Positions 45,036 to 56,451 of a stretch of 64,000 bases of DNA are shown in pieces; the first letter of the stretch is position 1, and each line of letters begins with the position of its first letter. The notes beneath the pieces were generated by a model, which saw only the letters and a list, made by a program, of their open reading frames with translations, ran no database searches and was not told where the DNA came from. The translations under genes and the position numbers were made by a program. Origin of the DNA: Hemerocallis citrina (Eukaryota > Streptophyta > Magnoliopsida > Asparagales > Asphodelaceae); NCBI GenBank assembly GCA_017893485.1, contig JACEHZ010000594.1:519501-583500 (forward strand), read 5' to 3'.

Positions 45036-45535
45036 CCAGAAACCTTCAAATCTTCAAATCAGCTTTTCACAATATCAGCTTCATATCTCAGCTCAAACCT
45101 TCAAATCTTCATATTTCAACTTTCATATCACAACAAATCTCAAATCAGCACAAAACAACTGATATATCAGTTGATATATATGGCTAATATATCAGCTAAT
45201 ATATATGTTCCAGAAAGTTTCAGCTCAGATAAACTCAGCTCAATTAGCTTAACTCAGATAAACTTAGACAAGCTCAGACAATATTTTCAGAGCAGCTATA
45301 ATCAGATAAACTCAACTCAAAACACATATCAAACCACAAATCAGTTAATACTTTCCAGCAACTCAGATAAGCATTTCCTTATCTCATCTTTCAGACATTT
45401 CCTACCCATTACATAACATAAACATAACAAAAACATGCACACTTTTAAATGGTTTCCTTGCTTTACATCCACATGTCTTTTGTTCTAAGCCACCATTCTT
45501 TAAAATTGGAAAAATACACAACTTAATTGAAGTTT
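45036..45535. other. AT-rich 3' flank of PMD gene
   Basis: Low-complexity sequence rich in CAGCTC/CAGATA and ATATATCAG words. The plus frame at 44955-45416 has biased composition and is not credible as a gene. Confidence 0.5.
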
Positions 45536-45538
45536 TAC

Positions 45539-47770
45539 TTACGACGGGGTGAATAGAGTTGGAGGTTTCCTTACTCGTTTGGGACGCTGTTGGGTGGCCT
45601 GAGTTAAACCGGATAGAGGAATATTATCTTCGTCAAGTTCTTCTTCTTCCTCTTCTTGGATTTCATCAATTGGAGGAGACGGCTCCCTTCTTCTCCTTTG
45701 TCTTTCTTCATGTATTATTGAATGTGGACGAGATTTTCTAGTAATCGTCTTCCGACGACCAGTTTGGTGCACGAGCCCGGACAAGATCGCATCAATTCTG
45801 TTACCTTCGCCAATAAGATCAGCTTGTACTCGACATGATTCAACAATTTTTCGCGCGAAAACCTTCAATGGCTCAGCTATATTGCTTTTCAAAATCTTCG
45901 CGCATTCTTTAACTTGAATCCAAGTTTGGTCCATTTACACAAAAACGAAACAAACGTAATAATAAATTCAGTAAATAATAAATTGAATAAGTAGACGTAA
46001 TAATAAATTCAATGTAAATAATGAAATAATACTTACGACACTCTGAAGCAATGGTGTCTTCGGTTGATACATTGGTAGGTTAACGGAGTAGGTGTCAGCT
46101 GGATCGGTGGCATGTCTACGTGTCGGTACTTGCACCCCAGCTGGTCGTTGGCTTGTTGGAGAAATGTATAGGCGAGCCATTCTCCTAAACCAAGTCATGT
46201 AAGGACATGATGAGCTGCATCGAATGGTGGAATATTCTGAATTAGGTGATCGAGACGATGGTTCCAAATTTCCACGTGAACGCTGAGTGAAGCTGCCCAA
46301 TCATGTGCTGCTTGTCTACCCATACCAATGACACTGTGAAGATCAGTATTGTATGGTTGGTGAACTGGAATGTTCTGACGCAACCCAAATTGACGAAGAA
46401 CCCTGTCTGGGAAATATGCCTCAACTGTACCGAAGTGGTTCAGCGGCGCTTTAGTAAACTACAACCGACGAGCCGAGGTACAAACTGGAGGCAATCGAGC
46501 TAAATGTTCCTCGGTATACGGTTGCCACTTAACACAATCATTTTGCAAGTGGTCAAGCTCGTTCCGGTAATATGATAGGCACCTATTTGGGCTCGCCTTC
46601 CACGTCAACGTACCCGTCCAATACACACCTTGAGGTGGCCTCATGTTCATGTCCTCGGGAAGGTTCGACCACTTTGGTGACTGCTTTGCCACAACGGGAC
46701 TGCCGATGTGCAGTCGTTTCCAACTCCAAACCTGGAGCATCAACATTGGTACATTTATTTTCTTGGCACCAAGAGAGCAATTGCACAAGGCGCGATACAA
46801 GGTGGCCAACGCAGCACTCCCCCAACTATACCCCCCAACTGCCCCAAGATCGGCTATTAGTGGTAGGTACATCAATGGAACGGAATCTCCGGACGAATTT
46901 GGGAATACGACACCTCCGAACAGTGTCATTATGTACGCCCGACAATAATAGTGTACTTGGTTGTCCGTGGAGTTATTGGTCAACGTACCGGAGAACTTTT
47001 CTTTCAACCATTTCAATCGCAAAGATTTCTCTACAAGGGCAGACCGATCCACCACGACACCGAGATATTCTTGAATAATGAACTCCGGATCGAAGTCCAT
47101 TGAGCCATTTACGGCTTGTCCATCAATTGGTAGACCCGTAATCACAGAAATATCTTGCAGCGTCACTGTAGTCTCGCCGACTGACAGGTGAAAACTAGCG
47201 TCTTGGGATGCCATCTCTCGAGAAAAGCCGTTAATAATGGTCGATCCGCCTTAATGGAGCTCATCAATCCTATGCCGTATAATCCACATGTTTGTAACAA
47301 CCTATGTATACGGGGATGCATTTTTAACGTGTCGTGCCCCCTAAACACGCACTCCGAAGAATTTCCTTCCAAACGTCTTTAGATCGATGTTGACTTTGTA
47401 AAGTCAACAACTTAGGGTCGATCGGACCGGGAACCACCAGAGGAACATAGGAGGAAGTAGATGGGCCCGCATCTGTAGATGGAGAAGTAGGTTGCTGTTC
47501 ATTTCGAGGAGGAGGCGGGGCCGTTTGATTGGCCGGAGGAGAAGACGTACCAGCCTCATCCTACACCAAAAAAATGTTAATTCAACATACATATTTTTAT
47601 TTTTTATTGATGTCAAAATTGAACGTAAAAAGTTCAAATCATCTTACATTGGTACGTCCACCACGCTTCGTTTTTTTGGGAGGTTGTCCTTGACATATAC
47701 GTGGACCTATCCGGGTTGTTGGAGGTCTACTACCACTCCCTTCTTCGGTATTACCCAGTGTCCGTGCCAT
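45539..47770 (-). pseudogene. Plant mobile domain (PMD/MAIN-like) gene, decayed
   Basis: Exon 1 runs from ATG at 47770 to 47648 (Arg/Lys/Pro-rich, KKTKRGGR). An intron at 47647-47561 has GTAAGA and GTGTAG sites. Exon 2 begins at 47560 with a Pro/Ser-rich linker, then the PMD core in two frames: about 47372-47200 (CVFRGHDTLK... LLTAFLERW) and 47214-46459 (FHLSVGETTVTLQDISVITGL, then WLKEKFSG and YIMTLFGGVVFPNSSGD). Further parts run to a GTAAGT donor at 46036. A last basic/acidic exon spans 45934-45543, with EEEEEELDED, and again ends at GTAAGT. PMD proteins include plant silencing factors such as MAIN, and PMD genes are often carried by transposons. Frame breaks near 47370 and 47215 and a poor acceptor before 45934 indicate a pseudogene. 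It faces the transposase, as second genes do in MULEs. Confidence 0.8.
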
Positions 47771-48363
47771 ATGTTATAACAAGTAAAATCCTACGAGTTT
47801 GATATCAAATATAATCATATATAACCTCACAACAAGAGCTCATGCAATTATAATCCTAAAAGAAAATCCAAAATCTCATAATGCGAACTAATCCAAAATC
47901 TACCAATGCAAACTATATCCGAAATATACTAATCCTAAATCCATTGTACGGTTAGATAATATATGTTAACAAAATTAACTTACAATCGCTATAAAGGTAC
48001 ATATACTAGTATCATACAACCCTTCAAATGCCCCCTAAATGTAGCCTTAATAGGAATAGCACGGGGCTACTGTTTCTCCTACTAAGTTGTATAGTCTTGC
48101 ACTATCAACGAGTGTAAAAGAATGCCACAAACAGAAGCATCAACTGCCCAATCTCTTGGTTGTTTCTAATGCATTTAGATGTTAATTACATGTACTTCTA
48201 ACCTTTTCAATTCATAATTGTTCTAATGCCAGTAGTATGATAATAGTAGACCCAAAATCACCTCCAATTTGAAACCTTTTCAACTTAATACTCTAACTGA
48301 AACCACAACCCTAGACCCAAAATCAGAAGAAAAAAAATATATAGCATAAATAAGGAACACTTA
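47771..48363. other. Upstream region of the PMD gene
   Basis: AT-rich sequence, probably the promoter side of the PMD gene. No specific site is assigned. It is cut at 48369 by the second Tat element. Confidence 0.45.
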
Positions 48364-48368
48364 CAAAC

Positions 48369-48951
48369 TGTTGCCGCTGGATCTGGTGTGGGGGCAATAG
48401 ATAAAATTTGTGGATTTTTGAGAAAACGAACAAGGCAAACCTGTTGATCTGTTGACCTTCACCAAAGTGTTGACCAGTTTCTTGCTGCTGCCGCGAACCT
48501 GCAAAAAGTGCGAAACACCGGGATGGATCCCGTCGACACACCCTCCGACGCTCTTGTCAGTAATCAGAAAGATTATGAAAGAGTTTTATGTAGAAAAATA
48601 TTGATTACCTTCTTATGGTGGAGGGAGAGGGGTTTTTATAGTCGCCTTAGGAATCTGTTTCGAGATAAGAACATATCTATACTTTCCGGTGTGAATGGAT
48701 AGAAGTGGTTAAAACCACCTCTTAGGGATAATTATGAATCTGAATTCTTCTTTATCCTTCTGAACTGGTTTGTAACGGGTTGGGACCCGTACCCAGTAGG
48801 ACAGATCCGTTTATGGGTTATTGGGCTTTGAAGAAAAATCCAGCCCCCATTTCAAACCGGTTTGCAGGTGAAATTACCATTTTACCCCTGAGCTTTAAAA
48901 TTCGTGTCCGATTTGAACGATCTCGATTTAATCCCATTTTTAGCCATATCA
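48369..48951 (-). repeat. 3' LTR of Tat element 2
   Basis: 583 bp, TG...CA on the minus strand. A polypurine tract (reverse complement of 'gagccccccactc') adjoins it at 48952-48966. Confidence 0.9.
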
Positions 48952-49344
48952 TGAGCCCCCCACTCATGAAGACTAAGTTTAATAGCCTTTGAGGAGTAGT
49001 TTGTTGTTCTAATAGCGTACGGGATTTTATCGGAGTTCTCAAGGGAGTTGGATCTAGCTCGGGATGTAACGGTATCAATCTGAGCTTGTAAAATGCCCAA
49101 AATTATTCGCAGATTTTTCTGAATTTTTTGTAATTTTTCCAGATTTTTCTGAACTTTTTATTTAATTTCTGAATTACATAATTAATTATCGAAAATTTTA
49201 ATTAATTATTCTAATTTAATAATTATTATTTTCAGAATTTAAAAATATTTTTTGAATTAATAATTATTTAAAGAATTTTTTAATTAATTTTTCTGATTTT
49301 TAATTAATTTTTTCAAAATTTTTAAATAATTAATTTAAATAAAT

Positions 49345-49510
49345 AAATACCTGGACACGTGGCGCGTTTCTGAACGTTGGTCATGATCAAATGAGCGCAC
49401 ATCGGGAGGAGCCCATTTTCCCTCGTTTGCTGGTCCTCGACATCAGATTGGGCTGTCGACTAATAGGAGCGTGCCACGTGGCGCAGTTGGTCAACGTTGA
49501 CCATGAGGGT
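49345..49510. promoter_or_regulatory. G-box and palindromic W-box cluster
   Basis: GCCACGTGGC (49473-49482) is a perfect G-box palindrome. TGGTCAACGTTGACCA (49488-49503) is a perfect 16-bp palindrome holding two W-box cores, TTGAC. A weaker version of the pair, CACGTGGCGC plus TTGGTCA, lies at about 49355-49385. These are binding motifs of bZIP/bHLH and WRKY factors. Function in the element is inferred only. Confidence 0.5.
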
Positions 49511-49639
49511 TTTTTTTATTATTATTATTTTCTCTCTCCCGAACCTCTGCTTTCTCTTCTTTCTATGTTTCTTTTCCTTCCCGTCTTCTGCTCTTTCTTT
49601 ATCTTCTTCGTCTCCTTCTCGCGCTCTTACTCGTCTCCT

Positions 49640-50620
49640 TCTCCGACTCAATCTCCGAGCAGAGCCATGCGAGGAGACAGAGCTTCGGCGAAGCTTCGAC
49701 GTGGAAGCTCGAGGTGGAGGAGAGCTCGCTTGGAGACGGCGAGGAGACAGAGCTTCAGCGAAGCTTCAACGAGGAAGCTCGAGATGGAGGAGATCTCGAA
49801 ATGCTTGGAGACGGCGGGGAGATTCGAGGCTCGATGGGGAGAGCTTCGACGAGGTGCTGCGATCGAACTCGGCGAGGGGAGCTCGAAGGAGAGGAGCTCA
49901 ATTCGAGAGCTTGAGCTTGGTGACGAAGACGCTCGGCGAGGAGAGTAGGAGTTCGGAACTCCTCGTTGGAGCTCGCAGCGGAGGTGAGCTCGTGGGTGGA
50001 GAGAGCTCGATGGAGACGTTGGTTGTGGCGGAGCTGTCGTTGGGTTCTTTGTGGGAGCTCGACTGAGGGGTAGGAGCTCTGTGGAGTCCGACGAGGCCAT
50101 GGAGCTCGTCGTCGGAGAAGGGGAGCTTGATGGAGCTCGACGACACCGCATGGAGCTCGCCGTCGGAGAAGGGGAGCTTGTCACTGGAGCTCGACGAAAC
50201 CGAGGCGAGGTCGGAGCTCAGCTTCGGAGCTCGACGGAGGGGGAAACGAGCTCGCCGACGTGGGGAGCTCGACGAGGGAGGAGAGCGGCGTGGAGCCAAG
50301 AGCTCCTCGACGGCGGTAGAGAGTTCGTCGAACGAAGGGAGTGGAGCTCGGTTGTTCGTCACCGACCCTGAGCTTGAGGTTGGCTCAGTGTTTTTGATGG
50401 AGCTTGACGTTGTAGGTTCGAAGCTTTTAGAGCTCGGCTAGGAATTCAACGAGGCCATGGCGAGGGAGGAGCTCGACGTCGGCGAGAAGAGCATCGTTGA
50501 CTGAGAGATCGTTGGAGCTCGACAGCGGAGCGATGGGTTCGAGCTTAGTTAAGGAAAGGGGGGCTCGGAGCTCGTGGGTTCGTCACTGAGCTTGAGCCTG
50601 GTGTTGGGTTTTGGCGAAGG
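49640..50620. repeat. GAGCTCGACG-rich low-complexity region
   Basis: The word GAGCTCG or a one-base variant recurs dozens of times over about 1 kb. Open frames result on both strands (for example 49391-49948, 49648-50184 and 49898-50362) with Ser/Arg/Glu-biased translation. I regard these as by-products of the repeat, not genes. Confidence 0.65.
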
Positions 50621-50924
50621 CGGAAGGAGCTTCGGCGTCTCTCGAGGAGTGGAGCTTGGGAAGAAGCATCGACGAGGTTAACGAAGGGTTTGAACGTGGA
50701 GTTGAGGAGCTCGACGAAGAGGGAGGTTGAAGGAGCAGTTTGGGGAAGAAGCCGATGCTGGTTTTGGCGGGAAACTTGAGGGAGAAGAAGAGAGTGAACG
50801 GAGGAGTGTGGGTTGCTAACGGGTTTGGGTCCATAACGGGTCCGACCCGTTAACCCGTTACTCCTTTTCTCTCTTTATTTGTTTGATTGTTTTGGGCGAA
50901 TCTCAACCATCGATCTTGTTTGTG

Positions 50925-51545
50925 TACAAATTTCGAGGCAAAATTTTTCTCTCATTTCACCTCCGGTGGCAAGTGACATCAAGGACGAGTGGCGGTCAAC
51001 AGTTGACCGTTGACTTTTTTTACTTTAATCACAACCGTTGATCTTGATCGAACACGAATTTTGAGGCGGAGCTTTTCTCTCATTTCAGCTCCGGTGGCAA
51101 GTGACATTGGGGACGAGCGGCGGTCAACGGTTGACCGATGACTCAGTCAGCGTTGACCGTTGACTCTTTTCTTTTTTGCTTTAATCACAACCGTTGATCT
51201 TGATCGAACACGAATTTTGAGGCGGAGCTTTTCTCTCATTTCAGCTCCGGTGGCAAGTGACTTTGGAGCGTGTTGTCGAAGTCCAAAAGTGCGACGCGTG
51301 GCAAGTTTGACCGTTAACCGTTGACCAGTCAACGCAATTTCTTGCGTTTGGACGTCGGTGGCAAGCGACTTCGGAGAGCTTGCCAAGGTCTAAGAGAGCG
51401 CCACATGGCATGTGGGTCCCTAGTTTTTCTTGCGTTTTGACGTCGGTGGCAAGCGACTTCGGAGAGCTTGCCGAGGTCTAGGAGAGTGCCATGTGGCTTG
51501 TGGGTCCTTAGTTTTTCTTGCGTTTTGATGTCGGTGGTAAGAGTG
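50925..51545. repeat. Diverged repeats with GTCAAC/TTGACC clusters
   Basis: Units containing 'ctccggtggcaagtgac' followed by 'cggtcaac-gttgaccgttgac' start near 50960, 51090 and 51245. A related unit 'gacgtcggtggcaagcgact' is repeated at about 51352, 51438 and 51528. TTGAC cores are unusually frequent. Confidence 0.7.
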
Positions 51546-51779
51546 TTCGGCGCATGTGTATTGTAACCGACGATCCCGGTGCTACGGAGGTCGGATTGGG
51601 GCGCGTGACCCCTTGTTTTGAAGCTAACTCAAAGGTCTACAAGTTCTCTTCAGGAATAAGTTGAAGAATCATCATTCTTCATGGTCAAAATAGTCCTGCA
51701 ACATTTTTGTCTTCGTGAAGTTGAGGAGAGCTTTGTATGACTCTTGAGAAGATCCGTTCTTGGAGGCGAGTCTAAGGAG

Positions 51780-52830
51780 CATTTCTAGATGAGTTAGGCT
51801 CCGAAGTCTCTTGGAAGAAGGTCGCTCGGTTAGGCGAAGGCTCTAGGAGAGAGCCGTTTGGAAGGCGAGTTTGAGGAGCAACTCTAAAGGAGAGTTGTGC
51901 TCCGAACTCGTTGAGAAGAGGTCCACTTTGGAGGCGAGCGGAGCGAAGAGCTTGGCTCTAGGAGAGAGCCATTTGGGAGACAAGTCTGAGGAGCAACACT
52001 AAGGGAGAGTCGTGCTCCGAACTCGTTGTGAAGAGATCCGCTTTGGAGGCGAGCGGAGCGAAGTGCTTGGCTCTAGGAGAGAGCCGTTTGGAAGGCGAGT
52101 GTGAGGAGGAACTCTAGGGGAGAGTTGTGCTCCGAACTCGTTGAGAGGAGGTCCGCTTTGGAAGCGAGTGGAGCGAAGAGCTTGGCTCTAGGAGAGAGCC
52201 ATTTGGGAGACAAGTTTGAGGAGCAACTCTATGGGAGAGTCGTGCTCCGAACTCGTTGTGAAGATGTACGCTTTGGAGGTGTGCGGAGCGAAGAGCTTGG
52301 CTCTAGGAGAGAGCCGTTTGGAAGGCGAGTGTGGGGAGGAACTCTAGGGGAGAGTTGTGCTCCGAACTCGTTGAGAGTAGGTCCACTTTGGAGGCGAGTG
52401 GAGCGAAGAGCTTGGCTCTAGGAGAGAGCCGTTTGGAAGGCGAGTGTGAGGAGAAACTCTAGGGGAGAGTCGTGCTCCGAACTCGTTGAGAGGGGGTCCG
52501 CTTTGGAGGCGAGCGGAGCGAAGAGCTTGGCTCTAGGAGAGAGCCGTTTGGAAGGCGAGTGTGAGGAGGAACTCTAGGGGAGAGTCGGGCTCCGAACTCG
52601 TTGTGATGAGGTCCGCTTTGGAGGCGAGTGGAGCGAAGAGCTTGGCTCTAGGAGAGAGCCGTTTGGAATGCGAGTGTGAGGAGGAACTCTAGGGGAGAGT
52701 TGTGCTCCGAACTCGTTGAGAGAATGTCCGCTTTGGTGGCGAGCGGAGCGAAGAGCTGGGCTCTAGGAGAGAGCCATTTGGGAGACAAGTTTGAGGAGCA
52801 ACTCTAGGAGAAAGTTTTAGCTCTGAACTT
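51780..52830. repeat. 115-bp tandem array, about eight units
   Basis: A unit with 'ggctctaggagagagccgtt' (or ...agccatt) and 'gctccgaactcgttg' repeats at roughly 115 bp, clearest at about 52300, 52415, 52530 and 52645. The hexamer-like core forms a short hairpin (GGCTCTagGAGAGAGCC). It lies downstream of gag in element orientation. Confidence 0.88.
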
Positions 52831-52844
52831 GCTGAGAAGAGGTT

Positions 52845-53240
52845 CAACAGTTGTGGGAGCAATTCCGAATGGTGAGTTGCCCCGCACTTGCTTGTTTGCA
52901 AGCGGCTAAGGCAACGTCGAACCAAGTGTTGGACTCCGAACTTGTTGTTAAGAGAGTTGGCGAGTTGTAGGAGCAATTCCGAATGATGAGCTGCCCCGCA
53001 CTTGCTTGTTTGCAAGTGGCTAAGGCAACGTCGAACCAAGTGTTAGACTCCGAACTTGTTGTTAAGAGAGTTGGCGAGTTGTAGGAGCAATTCCGAATGG
53101 TGAGCTGCCCCGCACTTGCTTGTTTGCAAGTGGCTAAGGCAACGTCGAACCAAGTGTTGGACTCCGAACTCGTCTTTTGAGCTTAGTAAGTTGTGGGAGC
53201 AGCCTTGTAGGACAAGCTGGACTCCGAACTTACCATTTAG
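52845..53240. repeat. 114-bp tandem array, about 3.3 units
   Basis: Units with 'gagcaattccgaatg' start near 52857, 52971 and 53084, each containing 'cgcacttgcttgtttgcaag'. A partial fourth follows near 53197. It is adjacent to the 115-bp array, with shared words such as 'ctccgaact'. Confidence 0.85.
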
Positions 53241-53523
53241 CGAGTCGTAGAAGTGACTCAGCGAAGTAGAAATGAAGCAAGTGCAATAATAGACAAAAGT
53301 TTAAGTTTTATTGAAATAAACTAAATGGCCGCTTCGATGGGGCGAACCATTATTACATGCTGTTGGCCGGGTTACAAGCATCGGCCTTATTGATAATCGA
53401 GATCCTACTACTATGATAGGGTGAAGGCCTCTTGGGAGGAGTTGGGTTCTCCCATTGGACCTCCTTGGATGAGGTGGAGGACGGCCCCAGGTTCGGAATC
53501 TTGGAACTCGGCAGGCCTCTCTG

Positions 53524-53790
53524 TTAGGTCCATCGGGATGGAAGGTCGGCCCTGTCTCTTCGGACGAACTTGTCCAGGTGTCCTCGCTGTATGAGTTCTT
53601 CGATATCCTCTTTGAGAGCCTGATAATCATCCTTGTCGTAACCATGGCCCCTATAAAAGCGGCACCACTTATCCCTGTTTCTTTTCATTCCAGGGGTATT
53701 CATTCCAGGAGGAGCACGGAGTAGCCCTTCTTTATTCATCTCCATAAGAACTGTTGATATACTAGCATTGAGGGGGTGAACTTCTCAAAA
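53524..53790 (-). pseudogene. Gag C-terminal part of Tat element 2
   Basis: The minus frame encodes the segment after capsid, with MEMNKEGLL, KWCRFYRGHGYDKDDY (the Cys/His motif of element 1, with the last Cys replaced by Tyr) and IEELIQRGHLDKF. It continues the gag that is cut off at 56452 by a solo LTR. A one-base frame difference lies near 53770. Protease and all of pol are missing after it. Confidence 0.85.
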
Positions 53791-53795
53791 CGAGG

Positions 53796-56451
53796 TGTCA
53801 CGCCCCGCTTCCCAAAAATAGGAAATACGGGCGCGAGACTAAGGCCCAGCGAATGGTGCGAACACACCATCCATAAGCTGTACAAGTAAACTCAACAACA
53901 ATATAACAGAATAAACCACGCAGGCATATAAATCACAATATGATAATGAAGATTCATGACATAGTCCATAAATATAACCAACAACTGGGGAATACAAATT
54001 TTTGCGGGTCAAACAAGCCCGAATTACAATAAATAGTTGCAAGAAATAAAATACAACTAAAGATAACATGAAAGCGATAAACTAGAACACTTGGTCAGCG
54101 ACACCATCTGGTAACTCTCCATTTGGGCCTGCAAGTATATTATAACAAAAGAAAAGAAAAGGGAACAAGGAGACCCGTTAATACAAGTTACGGGCCGCAA
54201 GGGGAGTACAAGCTAAGGAAAACAGGAACAAAAATAAAATAAAAGATAGACAGGAAAAGAGCAAGGAATCAATAATTACGAAATAGGAACAAAATGCAAC
54301 ATGTAAACATGATATGAACATGGCGTTACGAAACAAGTGACATATAAAACAAATAATCGGGTATCGAATCAACATGAACATGTAACATATGGTTGGATCA
54401 TGAAAATGCACGTGTTAATCTTATGTCTAATGTTTGATTCTATTTAGGTAGCACTTCATGCATCCATATTTTTACTACATGGTTCAATGTCGTTTAGATT
54501 TAGTGGTGGGTTTTATAGGTCACGTACTCGGGAAAAACATGTACATTCAATATTGTATCGAGATACGTGCAAACTTGTAACGTGGAACATGTAGAGTGTA
54601 AACTTGTAACGTGAAACATGTAAACTTGTCATTTGCAATCTTGCAACTTGTAATTGCAACTTGCGTCGGGAAACCACGAGCTCCCGTCCGAGTACGCTCT
54701 TCTATATTGACCACTACTTAAATCTTTCCCTTATACCCCGGCTTTTTACTTTTATTTTAATTTAATCAACAAGAACAAAATGTCATTTTCGCATTTAACT
54801 ACTGTCTCGGTGAAACATTCCTGCACAAAAATATGTATAAACCTAAGAGTACATTTGTGTGTATTTATTTGTGTTCGTGTCATGCTTAGGTTAACAAAAT
54901 ATTCACGATCATATGTGAATACAGGATCGACGGATTAGGAATGTAAACGGGTGTCAATTCGACTCATGGATGCGAATTGGAGTCAAAAGAATAATATACT
55001 TGCGGTATTTTGTCAAATGGCTTGTACTAGAAAAATAAAGTGGTACAAGAGATACTTGCCTTAACGATGGTGAATCCGAACACGAACCAATACGGGATGA
55101 GAATCCCGAGAGACGAGGCACTAGCACGGACACACGCACGTACGAGACACGTACAAACACCCACACAAGGTCGGATCCGGAGCGGATCTCGATGGAAGAT
55201 CAAGATCAGGAAGATCGGACGGCTGGATCTACTTTGATCTGAGTTGAGGATCACGATCAGGTGGACGGATGAGATCTGATCTGGCTCAAAAGATCAGATC
55301 TGATCAAGATCAGATCTTGATCGAATCTAACGGCCGAGATTAAATCCCGCACTCTCCTTCTTCCCACTTCAAAACAGAGCATGAGAGCGGGAGACCAACG
55401 GCGGCTAGCGGCGAGGCGGCGAGGCAAAGGCGGAGGGCGACGGCAGGGGGCGGCGGCCATGGCGGCAACGGCCAGGGGCACAGTTGAGATGGTGCGACTG
55501 GGCTTGCGGAGGAGCACAGGGTCGTGGCGTCGTCTGTTGTAGTCGCTTCGGGAGAAACGGCGGCTGGCACCGCGAAGCGTCGCGGTCGACTCAGGGAGGC
55601 GGGGCGGTTGCTGCTGTCGCGCGATGTCACGACAGGGCCGCGAGGGGGCGCTGGCGAACGGGTGGTGGCGTCGCGATGTCTACAATGCGACGGAGGAGAA
55701 GAGGAGGTCGGGGGGGGCTGGCTGTGGTCATCTGCTGCGCTTGGGAGGAGCGGGATGATGGGGGAGATGAATGGGTTTGGGCGTGGACGAAGAACAGGGA
55801 AATGGCGGACGGAATAGGCGATGGTGGTGGATGGGAGGAAGGAGACGAGCGGTGGGTTTTGTTGGGTTCTGTTTGTTTTGGTTTTGTTTGGTTTTTGAAT
55901 CAGAGAAGAAAGAGAGAGAGAGAGAGATGGAAATGGGTTTTGTTTTGTTTGTTTCGTTTTGTTTTAAACAGAGAAGGAAGAGAGAGAATAGGGGAAAGAA
56001 TTAAATATTATAATTGTATAAATTTAAGGAGGAGAGTGAATGTAGGGGAGGGAGTTACGGGGATTAGAGAATCAATAGGCTGTTAATTAGGAATAGAGAT
56101 TACGGGGGTTACAGGAGAGATTCTAGGGAGTAATTGTTGGATCTGGTCAACCATGGAGTTTGGGTTTGGGCTAGTGGATCAAGACCCAATAGAGTGGGCT
56201 TGGTCCTCGGGCTTAAATCAATTAATATAGAATTGGGCTCAAATAAATAATTATACTATTGGGTTTAATTAAATTTACTGGGCTTGTAATAAAAATTAGG
56301 TTCAAAATGTTTCACATAATAAAATAGTTGAATAATCAATTATTGGCTTCACAAAAATAGTTTGAATAACATATTAAATTAAAAGAGAATATTTTAATTT
56401 AAAATACGGTAAAATACTTGAAAATACAATTTAACGAAAACAGGGGTTACA
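53796..56451 (+). mobile_element. Solo LTR inside gag of Tat element 2, 2.66 kb
   Basis: It starts TGTCACGCCCC and ends GGGGTTACA, with the 5-bp duplication CGAGG at 53791-53795 and 56452-56456. There is no primer-binding site, gag or pol inside. The start and the length are reminiscent of Tekay/Del-type chromovirus LTRs, which is inference. A GC-rich stretch at 55380-55860 yields long chance frames on both strands. Confidence 0.75.

Noticed and set aside
49391..50371. Overlapping frames of 150-190 codons on both strands
   Set aside because: Translation is low complexity and derives from the GAGCTCG repeat. No domain or splice structure seen.
55257..56086. Arg/Gly-rich frames in the solo LTR
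   Set aside because: They exist on both strands of a GC-rich LTR segment with biased composition and no recognisable domain.
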